Assembly (NCBI GenBank): GCA_019247305.1
Contig: JAFAPC010000176.1
Span: 1 to 64,000, forward strand
DNA length: 64,000 bases
From: Pseudonocardiales bacterium
GTDB lineage: Bacteria > Actinomycetota > Actinomycetes > Mycobacteriales > Pseudonocardiaceae
Reading direction: 5' to 3'
Notes under the pieces: model-generated
Database searches by the model: none
What the model was told of the DNA's origin: nothing
Seen by the model: the letters and a program-made list of their open reading frames with translations, nothing else
Part shown: positions 16,414-27,649 of the stretch, in pieces
Position numbering within the stretch: the first letter of the stretch is position 1
Layout: the number at the start of each line of letters is the position of its first letter
Program-made: the position numbers and the translations under genes

Positions 16414-16729
16414 CAACGTCACCTTCTCGAACCTTGCCGACTTCGATGCACGTCTCATGACCGGGAATGTCCATCTGCGCCAATGCCGCAGCATCGCGCA
16501 CCGCTGCCCCTGACAGGACGTAGGTATCCCGGCCGGTGGTGTGCAACGCCGCCGCCAACCCGGTATTGGGCTCCACATACTTCAGCAGACCCGTGGGGAT
16601 TTCCACGCTGGTCTCGTGGCCCGGCACGCGCCAGCCCTGCACAACGTAGGTGTCGCGGTCGGTCGCGAACAGGGTTGGTGATCCTCCGCCCTGCGTGTTC
16701 TTACCCAGGAACGTCAGCCGCACGATCAT
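16385..16729 (-). CDS. Hypothetical protein, first gene of the XRE-DUF6879 operon
   Basis: A 114-residue soluble protein with a duplicated core: DRDTYVVQGWRVPGHETSVEIPTGLL and GRDTYVLSGAAV...IPGHETCIEVGKV, each a TYVV/L...PGHET.VEIP unit. Small proteins of this sort recur upstream of DUF6879/XRE pairs. The ATG at 16729 follows a GGGAGG site. No enzyme motif is visible. A fragment of a paralogue survives at 13696-13835. Confidence 0.6.
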   Translation of the reverse strand: MIVRLTFLGKNTQGGGSPTLFATDRDTYVVQGWRVPGHETSVEIPTGLLKYVEPNTGLAAALHTTGRDTYVLSGAAVRDAAALAQMDIPGHETCIEVGKVREGDVDDTAARPSV

Positions 16730-16752
16730 CGCCTCCCGTAGCTAGTTGCTCA

Positions 16753-16847
16753 GGTTTGCTTGAGGACGCACGATGCTGTGGCAGCGTCGCCGGGTTGTCA
16801 AGCTGACCATGGCACATCACCCCACTTCTAGCAAACTCAAGCAAACC
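16753..16847. promoter_or_regulatory. Candidate operator sites upstream of the XRE-DUF6879 operon
   Basis: A perfect 12-bp inverted pair, ggtttgcttgag at 16753-16764 and ctcaagcaaacc at 16836-16847, brackets the promoter region 24-118 bp upstream of the first start codon. The right-hand site is also part of a direct repeat, gcaaac-tcaa-gcaaac (16831-16846). This is what an autoregulating XRE protein might bind, but there is no direct evidence. The rest of 16848-17100 holds nothing recognisable. Confidence 0.4.
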
Positions 16848-17102
16848 CCTTGGCGCGCCCCTCCTGGCAGCCCTAGCGTGACAGCCTGGCACCCAGGGCC
16901 GGGATGTTCCAGCCGTCCGCACGGTTGCGACGCCTGCCCTGCCCCCGAAAGAACACCCCCGACGGCAGGCGCCCGCTCCCCGGCCGTGTTTCAGGACAGC
17001 CCATCCCGGTCCTGGCGTGCCACCCAGTTACCTAAACAGGTCAACCGGTCTGTTTGGACCTTCGTCTCTTCCAGCTGAGAAAAAAGAAGAGAGGCATCAC
17101 AG

Positions 17103-17198
17103 ATGACGATCATACCCGCCCTATACAGGGAACTCCGATCTTTTGTCTGGCTCCTCGCTGGACAACACCACGCCGTCCATCGACGAATCGGGTGTTAA
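17103..17198 (+). pseudogene. Degenerate partial copy of the adjacent zinc-finger gene
   Basis: A 31-codon frame with a GAGAGG site reads RSFVWLLAGQHHAVHRRIGC then stops. It parallels RPFVWYPLAGQRHAIKKQD at the start of the intact gene 144 bp downstream, and the DNA is also similar. This is most simply a partial tandem duplication that has lost the cysteine-rich part. Confidence 0.35.
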
Positions 17199-17246
17199 AC
17201 CTTCTCGATAGAGATATGAGGTGCGAAGATCACGCGGCAGCTATCG

Positions 17247-17459
17247 ATGATGTTGCAATCGGACCGACCGTTCGTCTGGTACCCCCTGGCCGGACAGCGC
17301 CACGCCATCAAAAAACAAGACCGCACCGTCCAGCTGGGTGCACCGGTGCGCTGTCTTTGCGGAGCTACCCATCCCCGCCGCCCCGCCGGTGACACAGAAT
17401 GGCTCTGGCCCACCTGCCTACCATGCTGGGACCAAGCCTGCATCATCGTCGGATGCTAA
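17247..17459 (+). CDS. Small zinc-finger-like protein
   Basis: A 70-residue protein with two cysteine pairs, VRCLCG near the middle and WPTCLPCWDQAC at the C-terminus, the layout of a small zinc-binding family found widely in Pseudonocardiaceae beside DUF397/XRE genes. The core GATHPRRPAGDTEWLWPTC is strongly conserved in my recollection of the family. Function unknown. Nucleic-acid or protein binding is inferred only from the cysteines. The start may be the first or second ATG (17247 or 17250). Confidence 0.6.
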   Translation: MMLQSDRPFVWYPLAGQRHAIKKQDRTVQLGAPVRCLCGATHPRRPAGDTEWLWPTCLPCWDQACIIVGC

Positions 17460-17481
17460 CGCGGTTGCGACTGGGCACCGC

Positions 17482-17871
17482 TCACACGATGATCACGGAT
17501 AGCTGGGTATCGAGTGCTACGAAGTCCTCCGGGTCGGAGGTGACGACATGATGGTTGCGCTCCCGAGCACACAGCACGACCGAGGCGTCCACCACGTCTG
17601 AGGTGCCCGTTCGCCCGCACAGCACTCCCGTGGCGCGCGCTGTCGTGGCATCCCACTCCACGATCTCAACCCCGCCCTTGGCGTTGAGGAACCGGGCGAG
17701 CACGGCCTGCCGAGCACCGTCGCGCCACACCTGAGCCAGCGGCCCGACCGGTACCGCGATCGGCCAGCCTGCTCGCTCGGTCTCGTCGAGCAACACCCGC
17801 AACCGTCGGTCACTACGTTCCACGGCGATCAGTGCACCGGCATCCAGGGTCAGTCCGAATGGTGTGGTCAC
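17482..17871 (-). CDS. PIN-domain ribonuclease toxin (VapC-like)
   Basis: A 129-residue PIN domain starting at GTG 17871. Acidic active-site residues are visible: Asp in LTLDAGALIAVERSD, Asp in SDVVDASVVLCA and Asp in VVTSDPEDF. VapC toxins cleave tRNA or rRNA and are neutralised by the antitoxin encoded upstream. The start overlaps the stop of the ribbon-helix-helix gene (GTGA), a typical antitoxin-toxin order. The target RNA cannot be predicted. Confidence 0.85.
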   Translation of the reverse strand: MTTPFGLTLDAGALIAVERSDRRLRVLLDETERAGWPIAVPVGPLAQVWRDGARQAVLARFLNAKGGVEIVEWDATTARATGVLCGRTGTSDVVDASVVLCARERNHHVVTSDPEDFVALDTQLSVIIV

Positions 17872-18107
17872 CGGGAAAGACCGAGTTCCGCCTGGGCCGC
17901 CGAGCGCTCGGCATCGGACGGCGGACCTGCTGGGTCGGCCGCCCACCACTCGTCGAGCAGCTCGCGAAGGGTGATCGAGCGCCCATAGTGGCGCAGCGCC
18001 TGAACGACATACGCGCTGACCGATTCGGCCTGGCCGTCATCGACGGCCTGGCGGGCGTCCCGGGCGAGTTGTTCAGGGATGGTGACGGTAATGCGAACCG
18101 CTGTCAT
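17868..18107 (-). CDS. Ribbon-helix-helix antitoxin paired with the PIN toxin
   Basis: A 79-residue protein whose N-terminal half is a ribbon-helix-helix DNA-binding fold (VRITVTIPEQLARDARQAVDDGQAESVSAYVVQALRHY). Its C-terminal half (ITLRELLDEWWAADP) would wrap the toxin. It probably represses its own operon and blocks the PIN nuclease. It starts at the ATG at 18107 and overlaps the toxin gene by four bases. Confidence 0.85.
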   Translation of the reverse strand: MTAVRITVTIPEQLARDARQAVDDGQAESVSAYVVQALRHYGRSITLRELLDEWWAADPAGPPSDAERSAAQAELGLSR

Positions 18108-18221
18108 ACGATCATCTTACCCCTGTCATGGCAGGGCATCCGATGGACGCGCGGCGAGATGTCACCCATCCATCTTTTGCGGGCTCGCTGCCGATAACGC
18201 TACGGTCAGGTGAAGTCAACT

Positions 18222-18323
18222 GAGCACGCGGGAGCTCGCACCGAAGCGGGCTGAGAGGACAGCTGGGCACCGCCGGGGCTGTCGACCGCAGAACCTGTCC
18301 GGGTAATGCCGGCGTAGGAAGGC
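18222..18323 (+). promoter_or_regulatory. TPP riboswitch (THI element) of thiC
   Basis: The thi-box signatures are present in order just upstream of thiC: a P1/P2 strand around 18232-18245, GGCTGAGAGG at 18248-18258, the pyrophosphate-sensing side GAACCTGTCC near 18291-18300, and GGGTAATGCCGGCGTAGGAAGG at 18301-18323. The last box ends seven bases before the thiC ATG, so the ribosome-binding site is probably part of the switch, and high TPP would block translation initiation, as is usual in actinobacteria. Confidence 0.9.
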
Positions 18324-18326
18324 TGA

Positions 18327-20842
<2,516 letters not shown>

Positions 20843-20889
20843 CCCCGACTCGGCCACCGAGTGCACCGACACCGGGATGCAACGGCGCG

Positions 20890-22362
20890 TTAGCGCTCGC
20901 CGGCCTCGCCATCGACCGCCAGCTGGGGACACGCGGAACAGTTAATATACAGCCGACAGTTGGCGAGCCCACAGCTGACCGTCCTACCATGGAGGCCCAA
21001 ACTCACCCTTTCCATGTGCGTGAATCGCGACCCTTTCACCAGGACCGCCGACGCACCGGTGGCACCGGCGAGTATCTGTTGTATCAGCGGCAGCGCGTCC
21101 CTGGCGGAGGGAACGCACCACGTCTTGCGCGCATCCAAGCCCCCGTTGACAGCAGCGGCTACCATCAGCTCACCATCCGGGCCGACCGTTACCAAATGAG
21201 ATACCGCAGCAGCGGCTCGCGCACCAACCAGAGCATGCAACTCTGCTGTTTTCTCCCCCAACTCGCGCATTTCACCCAGCACCGCTATCTTTATTGTCCC
21301 GGGCAGCTCCTCCAGCAGGTTCAATGCAGCAAGCACCGCATCCGGGCTCGCGTTGTGACTATCGTCGAGAACCACTAAGTCCGGCCGCAACCGAATCAGC
21401 GTCGACCGACCCGAAGGCGGAACAAAAGACCTCAGAACCTCAGCGCTACCCTCCAGGCCAATTCCGCTTTCCAGACCTACCGCTATCGCAAAAAGAGCAG
21501 CGTACACAAAATGGCGACCAGGAACACCCACGAAGAACCTCGCAGACTCCCCTGCGTATCTAACGATACCCAACACGCCGTTTTCGTGCGACTCGACCGA
21601 CTCTACCCAGACGTCGTTACGCGCGTTAAAACCTACGGAAAAAACCCGCTTCCCAGACCCGTTGAGGGACCGTTTGACCACGGCGCCGAGAAGGACATCA
21701 TCCCCGTTGATGATACAAGCACCACCAACGGGCACATGGTCAAACAAACTCACCTTTTCCGCCGCGATTTCTTCTTGGCTGCCAAAATTGCCAATATGGG
21801 CATATCCCACGTTAGTAACAACACCGAGGTCTGGGGCGACCAGCGCGGCGAGTTTACCGATTTCACCTTTATTGTTGGTACCAATTTCAATAACAGCATG
21901 GGAATGCGCATGTTCTAGCGACGAGAGAGTCAACGGCACACCGAGATGATTGTTGTGACTCCGCGCGCTTCGCAACACGTCAAATTTTGACTGCAGAACA
22001 TGGGCGACCATGTCCTTCGTCGTGGTCTTTCCGGCACTACCAGTAATGGCGATAGTCCGCGGGCTGTATTTTCTCCGCAACGCACCCGCAAGGTCATGGA
22101 ACGCCTGCAAGGTGTCGGGAGCCTCGATCACAGTAACACCGAGCGGAACGTCCACTCCCCGATTGACAAGAATACCTACAGCTCCCCTGTCAATGGCATC
22201 ACGAACATAGTCGTGCCCGTCCCGGGTCACCCCACGAAGGGCGACAAAAAGCGAACCTTCGCTGACGTCCTTGCTACTGATCGCCGCCTGGGTGAAACTG
22301 TCAGGGCCATGTTGGCGCACCCGAGCCCGAGTAGCGTGCAACACGTCCGTCAACTCAAACAA
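20890..22362 (-). CDS. MurF-like Mur ligase with a cysteine-rich C-terminal tail
   Basis: A 490-residue Mur ligase. The N-terminal MurE/F-type domain ends near residue 95, the central ATPase has [14 protein letters not shown] (P-loop) and [10 protein letters not shown], with [13 protein letters not shown] and [11 protein letters not shown], and the C-terminal domain has [12 protein letters not shown]. MurF adds D-Ala-D-Ala to UDP-MurNAc-tripeptide, but this gene is away from a division/cell-wall cluster and is noticeably less GC-rich than its neighbours. Beyond the normal end it carries about 30 extra residues with four cysteines (C464, C469, C475, C478, pattern CX4CX5CX2C), which looks like a metal site. 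A secondary MurF paralogue with its own substrate is likely. The start is a TTG at 22362 with an AAGGG site, overlapping the ogt gene. Confidence 0.75.
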   Translation of the reverse strand: MFELTDVLHATRARVRQHGPDSFTQAAISSKDVSEGSLFVALRGVTRDGHDYVRDAIDRGAVGILVNRGVDVPLGVTVIEAPDTLQAFHDLAGALRRKYSPRTIAITGSAGKTTTKDMVAHVLQSKFDVLRSARSHNNHLGVPLTLSSLEHAHSHAVIEIGTNNKGEIGKLAALVAPDLGVVTNVGYAHIGNFGSQEEIAAEKVSLFDHVPVGGACIINGDDVLLGAVVKRSLNGSGKRVFSVGFNARNDVWVESVESHENGVLGIVRYAGESARFFVGVPGRHFVYAALFAIAVGLESGIGLEGSAEVLRSFVPPSGRSTLIRLRPDLVVLDDSHNASPDAVLAALNLLEELPGTIKIAVLGEMRELGEKTAELHALVGARAAAAVSHLVTVGPDGELMVAAAVNGGLDARKTWCVPSARDALPLIQQILAGATGASAVLVKGSRFTHMERVSLGLHGRTVSCGLANCRLYINCSACPQLAVDGEAGER

Positions 22363-22879
22363 CTGCTACCCTTATCCGCTGATCAGCACCGCGGCGCTCA
22401 ACACCGCGGCGCTCGACGTTAAGCAGGTGCTGCTTGCGCTCCAGGCCGCCGCCGTAGCCGGTGAGACCACCGGTGGCCCCCACCACGCGGTGACACGGCA
22501 CGATGATGCCGATCGGGTTGCGGCCGTTGGCAAGGCCGACCGCCCGTACCGCGCGGGGACGTCCAATCCGCTCGGCGAGCTGCCCGTAGGTCACGGTCTC
22601 GCCGTAAGGGATCTTTCGTAGAGCTGCCCACACGGTGCGCTGGAACGGGGTACCCCCGAGCGTGATGGGGAGGTCGAACTCGGTGCGGTGCCCCGCGAAG
22701 TACTCCTCCAGCTGCCTGATCGCCTCAGTGAACGGCGTACAATACGGCTCGCCGAACGCCTCTGCGGGCGGCCGGTGCCGCTGCTGGTCCATGTAGAGGC
22801 CGATGAGGGCTCTACCTGCGGCAACCAGGGTGAGCGGGCCGACGGGGCTGTCCACCACGGTGTGTACTCGATGGTCCAC
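22355..22879 (-). CDS. ogt: Methylated-DNA-protein-cysteine methyltransferase
   Basis: A 174-residue suicide repair protein that removes alkyl groups from O6-alkylguanine onto its own cysteine. The active site [21 protein letters not shown] is complete, and the helix-turn-helix segment [27 protein letters not shown] precedes it. The GTG at 22879 is preferred, being preceded by AAAGGA and starting close to the conserved [12 protein letters not shown]. It overlaps the start of the MurF-like gene by eight bases. Confidence 0.92.
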   Translation of the reverse strand: MDHRVHTVVDSPVGPLTLVAAGRALIGLYMDQQRHRPPAEAFGEPYCTPFTEAIRQLEEYFAGHRTEFDLPITLGGTPFQRTVWAALRKIPYGETVTYGQLAERIGRPRAVRAVGLANGRNPIGIIVPCHRVVGATGGLTGYGGGLERKQHLLNVERRGVERRGADQRIRVAVV

Positions 22880-22944
22880 GAGAGTCCTTTCGCCGAGAGC
22901 CCACCGTTGCGTACCCGGGGCGAACCTCAGACGGCGCTGGAGGT

Positions 22945-23847
22945 TCAGATCTCTTTGAGGGTACTGCTCAGGAACCTGATCGTCTCGGCCGGGGGTTTGG
23001 CCTGCACACACAAGCGATCCATGACCGCCTGGTAGTGCTGGACATCCCGGACTTCGTCCAGATAGAGCGCGCTGGTCAACTGTTCGAGGTAAACGATATC
23101 CGGTAGGTCAGGTTCGGCGAACCGCAGGATCGAGAACGGACCACCTACCGCCACGTGCGCACCCAAATAAAATGGTATCACCTGAAGTGTAACGTTGGGG
23201 ATCTCGGCCATCTCAATCAGATGCCGGATTTGTTCCTGCATCATCGAACGCCCACCAAGCCGCCATAGTGCCGCTTCATCGATCACTGCCCAGAAGTTAG
23301 GCCCGCCGGGCTCGGTGAGAATTTTTTGGCGTTTCATCCGCAGCGTGACCCGGCGCTCAATATCCTCGGCGCATACGTCCGGGTAGCCGAGCATGATCAC
23401 CGCGCGAGCGCACTCCTCAGTCTGCAGCAGGCCATGTATGATCTGTGGCTCGTACGTGCGGATGACAGAGCTGGCCTGCTCCAAGCCCAGGTACCTCTCG
23501 AACCAACTCGGCAGGACGTCGCTGTAGCGGTGCCACCAACCGGGCACGTTGGATTGTCGGGCCAGGGCCAAGAACGTTCCCCGTTCTTGCTCATCGGTGA
23601 TGCCGTAGAGGGTGAGCAGATCTGCCACATCGCGCTCCTTGAAGCCGACCCGTCCCAGCTCCATGCGGCTGATCTTCGCGTGGGACGCGCGGATCGCGTG
23701 GCCGGCCGCTCCGGCAGTAATTCCGCACGCTTCACGAAGCTGACGTAGCTGATTGCCCAACACGATCCGCAGCGCGGTCGGTCCCTGCGGTGGTCGCTGA
23801 GCGTGACCACCGGCCGAATCCGGATACGACCGAGCCGCTCTCACCAT
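22945..23847 (-). CDS. XRE/DUF5753 regulator paired with a DUF397 protein
   Basis: A 300-residue regulator with an XRE domain (about residues 25-85: [36 protein letters not shown]) and a DUF5753 domain ([62 protein letters not shown]). The ATG at 23847 has an ideal AGGAGGA site. The upstream gene on the same strand encodes DUF397, the standard partner. These pairs commonly tune sporulation or antibiotic production in actinomycetes, but the specific targets are unknown. Confidence 0.88.
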   Translation of the reverse strand: MVRAARSYPDSAGGHAQRPPQGPTALRIVLGNQLRQLREACGITAGAAGHAIRASHAKISRMELGRVGFKERDVADLLTLYGITDEQERGTFLALARQSNVPGWWHRYSDVLPSWFERYLGLEQASSVIRTYEPQIIHGLLQTEECARAVIMLGYPDVCAEDIERRVTLRMKRQKILTEPGGPNFWAVIDEAALWRLGGRSMMQEQIRHLIEMAEIPNVTLQVIPFYLGAHVAVGGPFSILRFAEPDLPDIVYLEQLTSALYLDEVRDVQHYQAVMDRLCVQAKPPAETIRFLSSTLKEI

Positions 23848-23878
23848 TCCTCCTAAGGCTGAAGCGCTACAGATGGCC

Positions 23879-24181
23879 TCACCATAGACGGCGGCCAAGC
23901 CTCCCGAAACCCCGGTGGGGCCGTTCCTCGGTCGAGACCCAGGGGGAACCGGCCATCTCGTCGAACTCACCCTCCTGCACGGCCTTAACGAACGCGGCCA
24001 TCGCGGCACGGGTATAGACCAGGGCGGGTCCATCCGGGTGCCGGGAGTCTCGCAGGGCGATCTTTCCACCGGTCAGCTCCGCCACCTCCACACAGCTCCC
24101 ATGGGGGTTGCTGTGGCTACTCTTCGTCCACCGAATCGTCCCCAGCAGCGCAGCCGGCATACTGTCCGTGACCTGCGTCAT
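23879..24181 (-). CDS. DUF397 domain protein
   Basis: A 100-residue protein with the full DUF397 signature: WTKSSHSNPHGSCVEVAEL, then VALRDSRHPDGPALV-like IALRDSRHPDGPALVYT and an aromatic-rich end (AFVKAVQEGEFDEMAGS). DUF397 proteins are thought to bind and antagonise or modulate the adjacent XRE/DUF5753 regulator. The ATG at 24181 has a GGAGAGG site six bases upstream. The C-terminus carries about 20 extra residues with no homology. Confidence 0.88.
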   Translation of the reverse strand: MTQVTDSMPAALLGTIRWTKSSHSNPHGSCVEVAELTGGKIALRDSRHPDGPALVYTRAAMAAFVKAVQEGEFDEMAGSPWVSTEERPHRGFGRLGRRLW

Positions 24182-24223
24182 CGCGCGCCTCTCCGTAGGC
24201 TCCGGCCGGCCAGCTGCCGGCAA

Positions 24224-24556
24224 GAGCGGTCAAAACACCCGAAACGGTGCAGCGCGAGCATATTAGATTGCATCTGTTCATGCATCGGTACACGACGTTT
24301 AAGATTGCCCACTGGTACGGCATTCCGGTGAATCACTCCTCGTGCCTATTCGCACACCAGATGCGTCCGGAGAAAACCACAGGAAGCGATCGGAGACACA
24401 CATAGTGGATAAGCCCGTCGACTCCGGCTAGCGGGCATGACGCGGGCCCGGTCGGCACCGGAGGCGAGGTACCCGTGAGGCAGGTCGTTGATCGGCACCG
24501 GGGGTTGATCGACGCTATCGGGCGTGGCCCCGCAGCCGAGACGATTCAGCGTTGGC
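24224..24556. other. Intergenic region between phoU and the DUF397 gene
   Basis: About 330 bp, the start of which is the likely promoter region of the DUF397-XRE pair transcribed leftward. No reading frame, hairpin or RNA gene could be supported. Confidence 0.5.
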
Positions 24557-25249
24557 TTAGGGTGCGGTGTACGAGGCTGAACTGCTGACCGTCGCCAAGG
24601 CCGCGCGCTCGGATATCCCCCCGGTGGCCATGTAGCAGACCTGCTGTGCGATGGCCACCGCATGGTCGCCGAAGCGCTCGTAATAGCGGCCAATCAGAGC
24701 GGCGTCGACGGCCTGTTCAACACCGTGGCACCAGTCCTCAGCGAACAGAATACCGAACAGCTGCAGGAGCAGCGCGTCCACCTCCGCATCCGCTGCGGCC
24801 AGCCGGCAGCCGGACAGCGGGTCCTGGTGCTCAATCGCGGTCGCGGCGTCCTCAGCAAGCTGGCTGGCGAGCAAGCCCATCCGAGCAAGCACCGGACGGA
24901 CCTTCCTGGAAATCATCGGATTCGGATGCTTGAGCCGAGCAACGAGGGCAATATGCCGGGCAAGGTTGCCCATACGCTTTAAATGACCCACCGCATGCAA
25001 CGCCGCGACCACTACTCGCAAGTCCCCGGCCACCGGGGCCTGCAACGCGAGCAGAGCTATGCAGCGCCGCTCCGTGTCATCGTGCATCGTATTCATCTGG
25101 TCACGGTCAGCAATTACCAAACTAGCACGCGCGAGATCGGTCTGATGCAGCGCGATTGATGCATTGATCACCATCTGAGCAGCTAGTCTGGACATCCTCG
25201 CGAGGTCGGTAATCAACTCATTGAGCTCGGCGTGGAATGTGGCCCGCAT
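24557..25249 (-). CDS. phoU: PhoU-type phosphate signalling protein
   Basis: A 230-residue protein made of two PhoU three-helix repeats. The first has FHAELNELITDLARMSRLAAQMV and HLKRMGNLARHIALVAR (the E/DXXXD-like metal-binding helix is weakly kept), the second IGRYYERFGDHAVAIAQQVCYM with the conserved ERFGDHA block. PhoU represses the phosphate starvation response by linking the Pst transporter to the PhoR kinase. Here it stands alone with no pst or phoR gene. The ATG at 25249 has an AAGGTGAG site. The last 15 residues are Ser/Ala-rich and unlike other PhoU proteins. Confidence 0.85.
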   Translation of the reverse strand: MRATFHAELNELITDLARMSRLAAQMVINASIALHQTDLARASLVIADRDQMNTMHDDTERRCIALLALQAPVAGDLRVVVAALHAVGHLKRMGNLARHIALVARLKHPNPMISRKVRPVLARMGLLASQLAEDAATAIEHQDPLSGCRLAAADAEVDALLLQLFGILFAEDWCHGVEQAVDAALIGRYYERFGDHAVAIAQQVCYMATGGISERAALATVSSSASYTAP

Positions 25250-25799
25250 AACGCTCACCTTCTCACCCCAGCTGCCTCATACCAGTACATCTGCCACCTA
25301 CGACGCACGCAAGAAATAATTTCCTTGCCCAACGGGCATGAGCGGGCATCGCGGCGTCCGTACCTTCCGCTAGTTGTGATGTCTGGTCGCTGGGTCACGA
25401 GTAAGGAAGATGGTGTGTTGACAAAATGTGACCGTGACGAGACCCACACGGACCAGGCACGAGCACTACAGTGAAGATCATGAGGCTTAATACTGCTCTG
25501 AGTCACTACCTGGAGCCTAAAATCACCCATTTAGGTTAAAAACAAGTGGAGAGTTCATGACGCTGCGCAAGCAGGCTAGCGGCACTGCGCACGGTTGTCA
25601 CCCTACGTCACCGGCCCGATCCCCGTCACCTGTCTTCTTCCAGCTCGTGCCGGCGTCCCTGATTTCCTCGCCAGCGCTACCCCTGCCGCTTTGCGTCACT
25701 GGGCTAGTGAGGGTACGGGCGGGGTGAAGTTCTGCTCAGGATCTCTGCGGCTCAGGATCTCTGCGGCCCCGCCCATCGGTGCCGGCGGATGCGCTCCCG
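25250..25799. other. Intergenic region with a 16-bp tandem duplication
   Basis: This 550-bp gap separates phoU from the stress module. It contains tcaggatctctgcggc twice in tandem (about 25736-25769). No gene or riboswitch could be supported. The part next to 25250 should hold the phoU promoter. Confidence 0.45.
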
Positions 25800-26105
25800 T
25801 CACTGGGGAAAGGTATCGATATCGACGTCGGCGATAGTGTTGTCCCCTGGCCAGCTTCCTTCGCCGTGCGCTACCCCTCGGCTTAGCCGGCCGGCTTGGG
25901 CCGAGGTCGCGCGCGACCGGGCCCGCTGGCCCCACACGTGCTCCCCGAGCCGTTCCGGCAGAGCGGCCGCCACCGGCCCCGCCACACTGTCGGGCAGTTG
26001 CTCACCGAGGACCGCCAGCGCGGCACACGCGGCACGTTCGGCCTCACTTCGAGCGCGCAACCCCGCCCGGGACTGGACTTCGCTGATAAACTCCTCGTCA
26101 CGCAC
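25800..26105 (-). CDS. DUF2267 domain protein
   Basis: A 101-residue helical protein. EEFISEVQSRAGLRARSEAERAACAALAVLGEQLPDSVAGPVAAALPERLGEH fits DUF2267, a small domain frequent in actinobacterial stress clusters and in proteins of unknown role. GTG 26105 has GGAGG five to six bases upstream. It follows the hemerythrin gene of the SigF module on the same strand with a 130-bp gap, so it may be part of the stress regulon. Confidence 0.65.
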   Translation of the reverse strand: MRDEEFISEVQSRAGLRARSEAERAACAALAVLGEQLPDSVAGPVAAALPERLGEHVWGQRARSRATSAQAGRLSRGVAHGEGSWPGDNTIADVDIDTFPQ

Positions 26106-26234
26106 TTCGTCCTCCCTTCCCGGTCTCCTCGTCAGCACCGGCTCGTGAGCACCGGCCGGCGCGGGGTACCGCTGGCCGGCCGGTGCTCTGCGGTTCCACA
26201 GCCTGCAGCTGCGGAGCGTCACTAGGCCAGTCGC

Positions 26235-26804
26235 TCAGCGACCACGACCGGAGAGGGCGTCGCGCACCCGATCCACCAGCCCGGCACCGGGAGCCACCGC
26301 AGCCAGCGCACTGCCTTCCGACGGCGCGGCGGGGTGCGGACGCGTCGGAGCGATCTTCTCTACTCGCTCGATCTTGCGGCCGAGGTCCTCCAATTGCTCC
26401 TGGGAACATGCCGCGCGGAGCTTCGGGAACAGGCCTTGCTCTTCCTCCGTCACGTGGTGACGGATCTCTCCGATCAGCTTGTGCAGTGTCGGCCAGAACT
26501 CGGGCGACTCCGGGGTGAGCGCCTCGAGGTGTTTCATCGTCTGCTCGGCTTCACTGTGCTCGCTGAGCTCGTGCTCAGCGATCTCGTCACCGCCCGGCAG
26601 GACTTCGCGGACAGTCGGGTAGAGATAGATCTCCTCAGCGACGGAATGTTTCACCAGCGACGTCACCACCTGCTCGGCAAGGCGCTGGACCTCGGCGTCG
26701 GTGGCGCCGTCCATGTTTTCCAGCTGCGCGAACATCCCCTCCACTTCATTGTGCTCGTGAGTGAGGACCGTAATCACGTCAGTCGGTGCGGCGGAAGTAG
26801 TCAT
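26235..26804 (-). CDS. Hemerythrin HHE domain protein
   Basis: A 189-residue protein with a hemerythrin-type four-helix bundle in residues 10-150. The diiron ligands are recognisable: H and E in LTHEHNEVEGMF, HSVAEEIYLYP, and IRHHVTEEEQGLFP. Proteins of this kind bind O2 or iron or act as redox sensors, and they are common near SigF-type operons. The C-terminal 40 residues are low-complexity Ala/Pro/Arg-rich. It lies 50 bp downstream of sigF on the same strand. Confidence 0.85.
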   Translation of the reverse strand: MTTSAAPTDVITVLTHEHNEVEGMFAQLENMDGATDAEVQRLAEQVVTSLVKHSVAEEIYLYPTVREVLPGGDEIAEHELSEHSEAEQTMKHLEALTPESPEFWPTLHKLIGEIRHHVTEEEQGLFPKLRAACSQEQLEDLGRKIERVEKIAPTRPHPAAPSEGSALAAVAPGAGLVDRVRDALSGRGR

Positions 26805-26857
26805 ACTCCAGGGGTACCCCGTTACGCACGGGGCAAAACGGGTCGGAAGGAGGTGGA

Positions 26858-27649
26858 TCACTCCGCGCTGGCCATCCGCTCCTGGAGAAATGCCAGCGTC
26901 TGGCGGAGCACTCGCGAGACGTGCATCTGCGAGATACCGACCTGTTCGGCGATCTGGGTCTGGGTCAGTTGGCGGAAGAACCGCAGCACAAGGATTGTCC
27001 GTTCCCGGGGCGCGAGCTCGGCCAGGAGCGGACGCAGCGCCTCACGGTCGTCGATCAACGCGAGCTCGGCGTCCAGGGCGCCGATGAACTCGCCTAGGGT
27101 GACCTTGCCCTCCCCGGAGCCGAGCATCTCATCCAGAGACGAGCTCCGGTACGCTTCTCCGGCCTGTAGCCCTTCGATCACCTCCGAGACCGGCAAGCCC
27201 AACCGCTCAGCGATCTCAGAGGGCCGGGGAGCCCGGCCGAGCTGCTGGGACAGCTCCGCCAGCGTGCCCCTGATCGCGATGTGCAGATCCTTCAGCCGGC
27301 GCGGCACGCGGGTCGACCAGCCATAGTCGCGGAAGTACCGGCGTAGCTCACCGGTGATCGTCGGTACCGCGAAGGAGCAGAAGTCCGAGCCGCGGGTGGG
27401 TTCGAAGCGATCCACGGCGTTGATCAACCCTACGGTGGCAACCTGCACCAAATCCTCCAGCGGCTCACCGCGGCCCGTGTACCGGCGCGCGATGTGTTCG
27501 GCCAGCGGCAGATAACCATTGATCAGCTGCTCGCGCAGCCGGTCCCGCTGCGGGTCGTCGGGGGCAAGGGTGGCATAACGACGCTGTAGCGGGACCAGGT
27601 GCGCGTACTCGTCGTGTTCCGTGCCGACCGAGGACGCCGAGGACGTCAC
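26858..27649 (-). CDS. SigB/SigF-family RNA polymerase sigma factor
   Basis: A 263-residue group 3 sigma factor with region 2 (INGYLPLAEHIARRYTGRGEPLEDLVQVATVGLINAVDRF and FCSFAVPTITGELRRYFRD), region 3 (LSQQLGRAPRPSEIAERLG) and region 4 (LAPRERTILVLRFFRQLTQTQIAEQVGISQMHVSRVLRQTL). The order and spacing are those of SigF/SigB. Such factors drive general stress and developmental genes and are held inactive by an RsbW-type protein, whose gene lies immediately upstream and overlaps this start by four bases (GTGA). Its -10/-35 targets could not be identified by eye. Confidence 0.93.
   Translation of the reverse strand: MTSSASSVGTEHDEYAHLVPLQRRYATLAPDDPQRDRLREQLINGYLPLAEHIARRYTGRGEPLEDLVQVATVGLINAVDRFEPTRGSDFCSFAVPTITGELRRYFRDYGWSTRVPRRLKDLHIAIRGTLAELSQQLGRAPRPSEIAERLGLPVSEVIEGLQAGEAYRSSSLDEMLGSGEGKVTLGEFIGALDAELALIDDREALRPLLAELAPRERTILVLRFFRQLTQTQIAEQVGISQMHVSRVLRQTLAFLQERMASAE

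Noticed and set aside
25590..25640. GTGACGTAGGGTGACAACC-like sequence upstream of phoU as a PhoP box.
   Set aside because: Only a weak match to PHO-box direct repeats and too far from the phoU start to call.
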